The position numbers and the translations under genes were made by a program. Below the pieces are notes generated by a model. It ran no database searches. It was not told the DNA's origin and worked only from the letters and a program-made list of their open reading frames with translations. This document shows, piece by piece, positions 1 to 6,824 of a stretch of DNA of 52,814 nt. Origin of the DNA: Rosettibacter sp964572725 (lineage in GTDB: Bacteria > Bacteroidota > Ignavibacteria > Ignavibacteriales > Melioribacteraceae); assembly GCA_964572725.1 (NCBI GenBank), contig CAZNFW010000020.1, positions 1-52,814 of the forward strand, in the 5' to 3' direction. Each line of letters begins with the position of its first letter. Within the stretch, counting starts at the first letter, position 1.

Positions 1-89
1 TTTTCTTCTAATTTCTGGCAGGATATTTGTTTGAGTATAAAATATTTCAAGATAAATATGAGATTCAATAAAAAATAAAGGTGTATTAA

Positions 90-3000
90 ATGGAAAGAAG
101 AAAAATAACGATTGATGGCAACGAAGCAGCGGCATATGTTGCTTATCGTGTGAGTGAAGTGATAGCAATCTATCCAATTACACCATCATCACCGATGGGG
201 GAGTTGTCTGATGCCTGGTCAGCAGCTGGAGTAAAAAATATATGGGGAACAGTTCCAACAGTAACCGAGATGCAAAGTGAAGGAGGTGCTGCAGGAGCTG
301 TTCATGGTTCACTGCAAGCTGGTGCATTAACCACTACTTTCACTGCTTCTCAAGGCTTATTATTAATGATTCCCAACATGTATAAAATTGCTGGCGAGCT
401 TACGCCTGCAGTTTTTCATGTAAGTGCTCGTTCATTAGCAGCTTCAGCTCTTTCTATTTTTGGTGACCACAGTGATGTTATGGCTACTCGTCAAACTGGA
501 TTTGGACTGATTTGCTCAAATTCAGTTCAGGAAGTTATGGATACTGCTTTGATTGCTCATGCTGCTTCTCTTGAATCAAGAATCCCATTCGTTCATTTCT
601 TTGATGGATTTAGAACTTCTCATGAAGTCATGAAAATTGAAGAACTGACAGAAGATGATATTCGTGCTATGATTAATGATGATTATGTGAAAGCCTTTAA
701 GGAAAGAGCATTAAATCCTGATAATCCTTTTATTAGAGGTACAGCACAAAATCCAGATGTTTATTTTCAGGGCAGAGAGGTTGTCAATAGATTTTATAAT
801 GCATGCCCGGATATAGTTCAACAATATATGGATAAGTTTGCAGAACTTACAGGTCGTCAATATCATCTGTTTGATTATTATGGTGCCCCAGATGCTAAAA
901 GAATAATTATACTTATGGGTTCTGGCGCAGAAGCAGCAGAAGAGACTGTCGAATATATGACTCAAAGAATGGAAGAAAAAGTTGGTATTATTAAGGTAAG
1001 ATTGTATCGTCCATTCTCTGCTCAACATTTGCTTGCTGCAATTCCAAAGACAGTAGAAAAAATTGCAGTATTAGATAGAACAAAAGAACCAGGTTCATTT
1101 GGTGAACCTCTTTATCTTGATGTGCTTTCTGCAATTAGTGATGCAATGAATTCTGATAATCCTCCATTCGAAAAAATGCCAAAAATTGTTGGCGGCAGAT
1201 ATGGATTATCTTCAAAAGAATTTACACCTGCAATGATTAAAGCTGTATTTGATAATTTAAAATCTGATAATCCTAAAAATCATTTTACAGTTGGAATAAT
1301 TGATGATGTCACATTCACAAGTCTTGATTTCGATCCATCTTTTGTTATCGAAGGTGATGATGTTGTAAGGTGCATGTTCTATGGTTTAGGTGCAGATGGT
1401 ACTGTTGGTGCAAATAAAAATTCAATAAAAATTATAGGCGAAGAAACTGATAATTATGCACAGGGTTACTTTGTTTATGATTCTAAAAAATCTGGTTCAA
1501 CTACAGTATCGCATTTAAGATTTGGCAAAAAGCCAATTCATTCTACTTATTTAATACAAACTGCAAACTTTGTTGGATGTCATCAATTCACATTACTTGA
1601 AAAATTTGATGTTCTTGAAAACATAAAAGAAGGCGGAACATTTCTGTTGAACTCACCTTATGGCAAAGATGAAACATGGGATAAATTACCACGCAAAGTT
1701 CAGCAGCAAATTATAGATAAGAAATTAAATTTCTATGTAATTGATGCTTATAGTGTTGCTGCTAAAACTGGAATGGGAAGCCGTGTAAATACAATAATGC
1801 AAACATGTTTCTTTGCAATTTCTGGAATACTTCCAAAAGATGAAGCAATCGAACAAATTAAAAAAGCTATTAAGAAAACTTATGGTGCAAAAGGAGAAGA
1901 AATTGTCAAAAAGAATTATGAAGCAGTTGACCAGACACTCGAAAATCTGCATAAAATAGAAGTTCCAGAAAAAGCAACAAGTACAATTGAATTGCCTCCA
2001 ATAGTTTCTGATAAAGCTCCTGATTATGTTAAAAATGTTCTTGCAAAAATAATGGCAGGAAAAGGCGATTTAGTAAAAGTAAGTGAAATGCCAGTTGACG
2101 GAACATTTCCATCTGCAACTACAAGATGGGAGAAAAGAAATATTGCACTTGAAGTACCTGAATGGGATCCAGAATGGTGCATACAATGCGGCAAATGTGC
2201 TCTTGTTTGTCCACATGCTGCAATCAGAATTAAAGTATATGATAAGAAATATCTTGAAAATGCACCGGCGACATTTAAACATATGGATGCTAAAGGAAAA
2301 GAATTTCCTGAAGGTTATGCATATACAATTCAGGTTGCAGTAGAAGATTGTACAGGATGTGAATTGTGTTATGAAGTTTGTCCAGCTAAGAATAAGAAAG
2401 ATACAAAACGAAAAGCTCTCAATATGATTCCACAAATTCCTGTTCGCGAGCAGGAGAGAATTAATTTTGATTTCTTCCTTGAATTGCCTGAAATTGACAG
2501 AAGATTAGTTAATACATCATTAGTAAAAAGTAATCAATTATTAGAACCGTTGTTTGAATTTTCAGGTGCATGTTCTGGATGCGGTGAAACTCCATATCTC
2601 AAGTTAATGTCCCAATTATTTGGAGACAGAGCAATAATAGCAAATGCAACTGGGTGCTCTTCAATTTACGGAGGAAACTTGCCAACAACACCATGGGCAA
2701 AAAATAAAGAAGGAAGAGGTCCTGCGTGGTCAAATTCTTTGTTCGAAGACAATGCTGAATTTGGAATGGGAATGCGCCTGGCTATTGACAAACTCAATCA
2801 ATTTGCAAAAGAATTATTGATTAAAATGCAGAATGAATTAGGAAAAGATTTTGTTGAATCAATTATTAATGCTGAGCAGAAAGATGAAGCAGGGATTTAT
2901 GAACAAAGATTACGTGTTAAGGAATTAAAAGATAAATTACAGAAAATAAATTCAAAGGATGCAAAGAAATTACTTGAAATTGCTGATTATCTTGTTAAAA

Positions 3001-3686
3001 AATCTGTATGGATAGTTGGCGGGGACGGCTGGGCTTATGATATTGGTTATGGTGGTTTAGACCATGTATTAGCATCTGGTAAAAATGTTAATATTCTTGT
3101 GCTTGATACTGAAGTTTATTCAAATACAGGCGGACAAATGTCAAAAGCAACAGGAATGGGAGCTGTAGCTAAATTTGCTGCTGCCGGTAAACCTACTCCA
3201 AAGAAAGACTTAGCAATGATGGCAATGAATTATGGAAATGTATATGTGGCAAAAGTTGCTTTTGGTGCTAATGATGCTCAGACTGTGCGTGCATTCCTTG
3301 AAGCTGAAGCTTATGATGGTCCATCAATAATTATTGCTTACAGTCATTGTATTGCTCATGGTATTAATATGGCTAAGGGACTTGAAAGTCAGAAACTTGC
3401 AGTAGACAGTGGATATTGGCCATTGATAAGATATAATCCAGAAAATCTTAAAGAAGGTAAGAATCCATTGAAATTAGATTCTAAAGCCCCAAAGATTAAG
3501 CTTGAAGATTATATCTATCAAGAAACAAGATACAAAATGTTAACAAAATCTCACCCACTTATTGCTAAACAATTACTGGAGAAAGCTCAGGAAGAAGTTA
3601 TTAAGAGATGGAAATTGTATGAACAAATGGCAAGCTTTGATTTTTCTGGTAATGGAAAAGATAAACAAGAAGAGAAAGTCAATTAA
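90..3686 (+). CDS. nifJ: Pyruvate:ferredoxin (flavodoxin) oxidoreductase
   Basis: Oxidises pyruvate with CoA to acetyl-CoA and CO2 while reducing ferredoxin or flavodoxin; cytoplasmic. At 1198 residues it has the usual length of the single-chain homodimeric enzyme. The N-terminal PFOR domain opens with the typical YPITPSSPMGE stretch. Two [4Fe-4S] motifs lie at about residues 697-707 (CxxCxxCxxxCP) and 754-764 (CxxCxxCxxxCP). The proximal cluster begins at C828 (CSGCGE), and the TPP site follows with GDGWAYDIGYGG and DTEVYSNTGGQ at about 975-1015. The ATG at 90 has an AAGGTG ribosome site. A hairpin follows the stop, and a DHOD-like gene lies 67 bases downstream, a pairing I recall from other FCB genomes. 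The direction in vivo (pyruvate oxidation or synthesis) cannot be told from sequence. Confidence 0.97.
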   Translation: MERRKITIDGNEAAAYVAYRVSEVIAIYPITPSSPMGELSDAWSAAGVKNIWGTVPTVTEMQSEGGAAGAVHGSLQAGALTTTFTASQGLLLMIPNMYKIAGELTPAVFHVSARSLAASALSIFGDHSDVMATRQTGFGLICSNSVQEVMDTALIAHAASLESRIPFVHFFDGFRTSHEVMKIEELTEDDIRAMINDDYVKAFKERALNPDNPFIRGTAQNPDVYFQGREVVNRFYNACPDIVQQYMDKFAELTGRQYHLFDYYGAPDAKRIIILMGSGAEAAEETVEYMTQRMEEKVGIIKVRLYRPFSAQHLLAAIPKTVEKIAVLDRTKEPGSFGEPLYLDVLSAISDAMNSDNPPFEKMPKIVGGRYGLSSKEFTPAMIKAVFDNLKSDNPKNHFTVGIIDDVTFTSLDFDPSFVIEGDDVVRCMFYGLGADGTVGANKNSIKIIGEETDNYAQGYFVYDSKKSGSTTVSHLRFGKKPIHSTYLIQTANFVGCHQFTLLEKFDVLENIKEGGTFLLNSPYGKDETWDKLPRKVQQQIIDKKLNFYVIDAYSVAAKTGMGSRVNTIMQTCFFAISGILPKDEAIEQIKKAIKKTYGAKGEEIVKKNYEAVDQTLENLHKIEVPEKATSTIELPPIVSDKAPDYVKNVLAKIMAGKGDLVKVSEMPVDGTFPSATTRWEKRNIALEVPEWDPEWCIQCGKCALVCPHAAIRIKVYDKKYLENAPATFKHMDAKGKEFPEGYAYTIQVAVEDCTGCELCYEVCPAKNKKDTKRKALNMIPQIPVREQERINFDFFLELPEIDRRLVNTSLVKSNQLLEPLFEFSGACSGCGETPYLKLMSQLFGDRAIIANATGCSSIYGGNLPTTPWAKNKEGRGPAWSNSLFEDNAEFGMGMRLAIDKLNQFAKELLIKMQNELGKDFVESIINAEQKDEAGIYEQRLRVKELKDKLQKINSKDAKKLLEIADYLVKKSVWIVGGDGWAYDIGYGGLDHVLASGKNVNILVLDTEVYSNTGGQMSKATGMGAVAKFAAAGKPTPKKDLAMMAMNYGNVYVAKVAFGANDAQTVRAFLEAEAYDGPSIIIAYSHCIAHGINMAKGLESQKLAVDSGYWPLIRYNPENLKEGKNPLKLDSKAPKIKLEDYIYQETRYKMLTKSHPLIAKQLLEKAQEEVIKRWKLYEQMASFDFSGNGKDKQEEKVN

Positions 3687-3696
3687 ATGTTTTAAT

Positions 3697-3722
3697 GAGG
3701 TCGTTCAATTATGAACGGCCTC
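3697..3722 (+). terminator. Hairpin after nifJ (possible terminator/attenuator)
   Basis: Ten-base stem GAGGTCGTTC / GAACGGCCTC with one G-T wobble and a 6-base loop, starting 10 bases after the nifJ stop. It is followed by TAATTTTATAAT rather than a clean T run, so termination may be partial and the next gene may still be read through. Confidence 0.55.
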
Positions 3723-3753
3723 TAATTTTATAATAAATTTTTCTGGAGAGTTT

Positions 3754-4752
3754 ATGGATTTTACAACAACTTATATGGGATTGAAATTAAAAAATCCGAT
3801 TGTTCCCTCAGCATCACCTTTATCTCAAAATATTGATACTGTAAAAGCAATGGAAGATGCTGGAGCTTCAGCAGTAGTTGTTTACTCATTGTTCGAAGAA
3901 CAAATAATACATGAAAGCGGTGAACTTGACCATTATTTATCTTATCATTCTGAAAGTTATGCAGAAGCTTTGAGTTATTTCCCTGAACCTGATTCATTTT
4001 ATTTGACTCCATATCAATATCTTGACCATATAGCTAATTTGAAAAAAGCAGTTAGTATTCCAGTAATTGGAAGTTTGAATGGAGTAAGCAAGGGTGGTTG
4101 GATTCAATATGCAAAAAATATTGAACAAGCAGGAGCAGATGCTCTTGAATTAAATATTTATTATGTGGCTGCAAATCCAGATATACCCGGTTCAGAAATC
4201 GAAAATATTTATTTAGAAACATTAAAAGCTGTTAAAAGTCATATTAAAATTCCGGTTGCAGTTAAATTAAGTCCTTATTTTTCATCAATGGCTAATATGG
4301 CAAAAAAATTAGATGAGGCTGGTGCAGATGCACTTGTTTTGTTTAATAGATTTTATCAGCCAGATTTTGATTTAGAAAAATTGGAAGTCGTTCCAAATTT
4401 GGTATTAAGCACAAACTGGGAAATGAGATTACCTTTGCGATGGATTTCGATTTTGTATGGAAATATTAAAGCAAGTATGGCAGCAACAAGCGGAATTCAT
4501 TCGCATGAAGATGTTATAAAAGTGATTATGGCTGGAGCAGATGTTGCTATGGTTTGTTCTGAACTTTTAATGAATGGTGTAGGAAGAATTAAAGATATTT
4601 TAAATGGTTTACAAAGATGGATGGAAGAAAATGAATATGATTCGATACAAACAATGAAAGGCAGTATGAGTCAGAAGTCTGTAGCAGAGCCTGCTGCTTT
4701 TGAAAGAGCTAATTATATGAAAATGCTGCAGAGTTATAAAACACATATTTGA
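3754..4752 (+). CDS. Dihydroorotate dehydrogenase-like flavoprotein (function unknown)
   Basis: A 332-residue TIM-barrel protein of the class 1 dihydroorotate dehydrogenase family, preceded by a GGAGAG ribosome site. It keeps the FMN-type features MGLKLKNPIVPSASP near the N-terminus, IPVIGSLNG near residue 105, and a late AGADVAMVCSELL phosphate-binding segment. The loop that reads NxSCPN in true PyrD proteins is here N134-I-Y-Y-V-A-A-N, so the usual Ser/Cys base position is not conserved, and pyrimidine synthesis is doubtful. A gene of this type next to nifJ recurs in several phyla, which suggests a redox role linked to pyruvate metabolism; that role is inference. Usually annotated only as DHOD-like. 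Confidence 0.8.
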   Translation: MDFTTTYMGLKLKNPIVPSASPLSQNIDTVKAMEDAGASAVVVYSLFEEQIIHESGELDHYLSYHSESYAEALSYFPEPDSFYLTPYQYLDHIANLKKAVSIPVIGSLNGVSKGGWIQYAKNIEQAGADALELNIYYVAANPDIPGSEIENIYLETLKAVKSHIKIPVAVKLSPYFSSMANMAKKLDEAGADALVLFNRFYQPDFDLEKLEVVPNLVLSTNWEMRLPLRWISILYGNIKASMAATSGIHSHEDVIKVIMAGADVAMVCSELLMNGVGRIKDILNGLQRWMEENEYDSIQTMKGSMSQKSVAEPAAFERANYMKMLQSYKTHI

Positions 4753-4776
4753 TAGATGAAATTATTTATAACGCTT

Positions 4777-4851
4777 TTGTCACTCTGAATGAAGAATATC
4801 GTTATTACTTTGTAAGACTCTTCACTTTGTTCGGAGTGACAATTTTTTTTT
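4777..4851 (+). terminator. Hairpin with T-run downstream of the DHOD-like gene
   Basis: Arms TTGTCACTC (4777-4785) and GAGTGACAA (4834-4842) are perfectly complementary, with further GAAGA/TCTTC pairing inside, and are followed by nine T residues (4843-4851). It can act as a rho-independent terminator for the nifJ/DHOD-like pair, although its arms also belong to a dispersed-repeat sequence described separately. Confidence 0.55.
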
Positions 4852-4925
4852 GCAGTAATTTGCTCAAAACTTTTTCTTTATGTCTATTATGTCATTCTGA
4901 ACGAGCGAAGTGAAGTGAAGAATCT
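4779..4925. repeat. Three copies of a GTCAYTCTGAA...GAAGAATCT-type repeat
   Basis: Three related units lie within 147 bases. One is plus-oriented and shortened (from 4779, GTCACTCTGAATGAAGAAT). One is minus-oriented (4815-4840, reading GTCACTCCGAACAAAGTGAAGAGTCT on the minus strand). One is plus-oriented (4891-4925, GTCATTCTGAACGAGCGAAG then GTGAAGTGAAGAATCT), which contains a small tandem GAAGT duplication. The head-to-head first pair forms the hairpin above. The unit resembles REP-like intergenic repeats that I recall from several FCB genomes; its copy number elsewhere in this genome cannot be seen from here. Confidence 0.6.
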
Positions 4926-5060
4926 AACTAATTTATTATACGTGAAAATTCGAGCAATCTACCTGTCAGTAGTCAGGTTACCACGGCATTAGACGGTCGG
5001 TAATCCATTTAATACTCACAATCAATAATTTTGCAGACGAACAAATTTGTTTATTAGAAA
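4926..5060. other. Non-coding stretch with a GC-richer patch
   Basis: No gene is seen between the repeat units and the terminator of the superoxide dismutase gene. Bases 4951-5004 are about half G+C by count, far above the surroundings, and include a small inverted pair ACCTG (4961-4965) / CAGGT (4974-4978). No tRNA fold or open reading frame fits. It may be the remainder of a larger repeat element. Confidence 0.35.
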
Positions 5061-5083
5061 AAGAGGGACTTTAAATCCCTCTT
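5061..5083 (-). terminator. Rho-independent terminator of the sod-isc operon
   Basis: Perfect 8-base stem AAGAGGGA / TCCCTCTT with a 7-base loop, about 80 bases past the superoxide dismutase stop. On the minus strand it is followed by TTTTTC, and on the plus strand by CTTTTAT, so it may work in both directions. Confidence 0.7.
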
Positions 5084-5162
5084 CTTTTATATGATTTTAT
5101 TAAATGAGGATTTTACAGATTAGTTCAAGATAAAATTTTCAGCAATTATCAATTTGACCTAA

Positions 5163-5879
5163 TTACTTTGCTGATGCAAATCTTTTTGCAACAGCATCCC
5201 AATCAACTACATTCCACCAATTAGCAATGTATTCTGGTCTTCTGTTTTGATATAACAAGTAATATGCATGTTCCCAAACATCAAGTCCCATAACAGGAAA
5301 ACCTTTAACTTCAGCAACATCCATCAAAGGATTATCCTGATTTGGAGTTGAAGTAACAACTAATTTGCCATCGCTTAGAACAAGCCAAGCCCATCCAGAA
5401 CCGAATCGTGTAGCAGCAGCATTATTAAATATTTCTTTGAATTTTTCGAAAGAACCAAAAGTGCCGTTTATAGCATCTGCAAGAGCCCCTGTAGGTTGAC
5501 CACCTTTATTTGGTCCCATTATTTCCCAGAACATTGTGTGATTATAATGCCCTCCACCATTATTACGAACAGCTACTGGAAGTTTAGAAACATTCTTGAA
5601 AAGTTCTTCAAGAGATTTTACTTCCATATCTGTTCCTTCAATGGCTTTATTAAGATTTGTTACATAAGCACCATGATGTTTGTCATGATGAATTTCCATT
5701 GTTCTTGCATCTATGTATGGTTCTAATGCATTAAATGCATATGGCAATGGTGGTAATTCGAACTTGCTCATTATTTTACTCCTTTTATTATTTATTTTGT
5801 TTGTTAATGCATCAATTTTTTTTGTGCTTAGACCTAATGTCAAAATCCCAAGTGATGTTAAAAATTTTTTTCTGTTCAT
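5163..5879 (-). CDS. sodA: Superoxide dismutase, Mn-type, with two possible starts
   Basis: Converts superoxide to O2 and H2O2. Metal ligands are visible: the first His of MEIHHDKHH, the distal His of GGGHYNHTMFW, and Asp and His of DVWEHAYY. The glutamine in TPNQDNPL and the glycine-rich GGGHYNH favour the manganese (or cambialistic) class over the iron class. Two starts are supported. The ATG at 5879 has GGAG six bases upstream and adds 36 residues starting MNRKKFLTSLG with a hydrophobic stretch, resembling an imperfect Tat/Sec signal (R-K instead of R-R, no clear cleavage site). The ATG at 5771 (MSKFELPPLPY, normal N-terminus) has an AGGAG seven bases upstream. Either or both may be used. 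The long form starts just after the stop of the iscA-type gene, so the two are probably co-transcribed. Confidence 0.93.
   Translation of the reverse strand: MNRKKFLTSLGILTLGLSTKKIDALTNKINNKRSKIMSKFELPPLPYAFNALEPYIDARTMEIHHDKHHGAYVTNLNKAIEGTDMEVKSLEELFKNVSKLPVAVRNNGGGHYNHTMFWEIMGPNKGGQPTGALADAINGTFGSFEKFKEIFNNAAATRFGSGWAWLVLSDGKLVVTSTPNQDNPLMDVAEVKGFPVMGLDVWEHAYYLLYQNRRPEYIANWWNVVDWDAVAKRFASAK
5779..5783 (-). promoter_or_regulatory. Internal Shine-Dalgarno for the short superoxide dismutase
   Basis: On the minus strand the sequence reads AAAAGGAGT, with AGGAG ending seven bases before the internal ATG at 5771. This sits inside the coding sequence of the longer form and is stronger than most ribosome sites in the window, supporting translation of a cytoplasmic 203-residue enzyme. 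Confidence 0.6.
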
Positions 5880-5880
5880 A

Positions 5881-6234
5881 TTAAACTCCAAAAGATTCTC
5901 CACATCCGCAGGTTCTTTTTGCATTTGGATTATTGAATACAAAACCTCTCCCATTTAGTCCATCGCTGAAATCGAGAACTGTGCCTGTTAAATAAAATAA
6001 ACTTTTGCCGTCGACAAAAATTTTTAATCCGTCTTTTTCAATTACTGTATCGCCAGCTTTTTCTGTTTCATCAAAACCGAGCTGATATGTTAAACCTGAG
6101 CATCCTCCTCCTTTAACACTTATTCTTAATCCATAAGAATCAGGAATATTATTTTCTTTTTTTATTTTCAAAACCTGCTTGAAAGCTTTTTCAGTGATGT
6201 CTATTTCCGATGTTATATTAATTTGTGTGTTCAT
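5881..6234 (-). CDS. Fe-S cluster carrier, IscA/ErpA/HesB family
   Basis: A-type carrier of 117 residues that delivers Fe-S clusters to apoproteins in the cytoplasm. The three family cysteines are present: C45 in GGGCSG and C109/C111 in the C-terminal CGCGES. The reading frame is open further upstream, but the ATG at 6234 (MNTQINITSE) has AAAGGA seven bases before it and gives the normal family length. It overlaps the end of the upstream small gene by 17 bases, and its stop lies directly before the superoxide dismutase start, so the three genes look like one operon. Which member of the family it is (IscA, ErpA or SufA) cannot be decided; no isc/suf neighbours are present. Confidence 0.9.
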   Translation of the reverse strand: MNTQINITSEIDITEKAFKQVLKIKKENNIPDSYGLRISVKGGGCSGLTYQLGFDETEKAGDTVIEKDGLKIFVDGKSLFYLTGTVLDFSDGLNGRGFVFNNPNAKRTCGCGESFGV

Positions 6235-6547
6235 TTTCTGTCCTTTCGTTCTGATTATTGATGCTTTCAAGACTATTAACATTATTATCAAGAGAAAAAT
6301 TCACTTTCCAGGCATTCGATGAAATTTTTTTTAATTTATTTTCTTTTTCGAGCATATTAATAAATTCAAGGGTTAATTTTTCTGACTCAGTGTAACCAAG
6401 TTTTATATTTTTTTTCTCAAAGTAACTTCTTATAGCATATTGGGTGTCTCTTAAAAAAATATTTGAATTTTTGAACAGAGGATATTTTTCTTTCATGAAT
6501 TTGAAAAAGATTTTTTGATTATTAATTAATTCATTTAAATAATTCAT
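6218..6547 (-). CDS. Small hypothetical protein, first gene of the isc-sod operon
   Basis: I do not recognise a named family. The 109-residue product is charged and mostly helical in appearance. It has a central segment (about residues 30-90) in which two helices are followed by NAWKVNF, reminiscent of a small winged-helix fold, and an Asn/Glu-rich tail. No cysteines for metal binding are seen. It overlaps the IscA-type gene by 17 bases, so co-translation is likely and a role with Fe-S delivery or its control is possible but unproven. The ATG at 6547 follows AAGGTGAACT, a good ribosome site. Confidence 0.6.
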   Translation of the reverse strand: MNYLNELINNQKIFFKFMKEKYPLFKNSNIFLRDTQYAIRSYFEKKNIKLGYTESEKLTLEFINMLEKENKLKKISSNAWKVNFSLDNNVNSLESINNQNERTENEHTN

Positions 6548-6824
6548 AGTTCACCTTAAGTTATTTAAAGATTTCGATAAAGAATTATCCCTCTTAAAAG
6601 GGTTTTAATTATTAATTAACTAAAACAAAATTAAATGAGTTCACATAAATAAAAAAATTTATAAACAGATTAATATCTCAACAATTTTTATTAATTTTGA
6701 AAAATAATTTTTAGAAAATTTGTTAATTCCAATATTGTTGTAGAAAATTGATTTAGTTTTTAGATACAGATAGAAAAAGAGAAACTTAATTAATCGGTAT
6801 GTTAAATAAGTAATCGGAGAAAAA

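Noticed and set aside
58..78. Six-codon ATG frame before nifJ as a leader peptide
   Set aside because: Too short, no regulatory codon run or attenuator structure, and expected by chance.
711..2435. Long open frames on the minus strand across nifJ
   Set aside because: They lie opposite a clearly coding gene, are rich in Cys/Phe/Ile/Ser without family motifs, and have no ribosome sites; shadows of nifJ codon use.
4926..5060. Possible tRNA or riboswitch in the GC-richer patch
   Set aside because: No cloverleaf, T-loop or anticodon arrangement and no known riboswitch core could be laid out; kept only as an unexplained patch.
5496..5958. Open frames on the plus strand opposite superoxide dismutase
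   Set aside because: Antisense to a well-conserved enzyme, hydrophobic low-complexity translation, no independent support.
6591..6612. CCCTCTTAAAAGGG hairpin as a terminator
   Set aside because: Only a four-base stem, and no plus-strand gene ends before it; the region lies between divergent genes.
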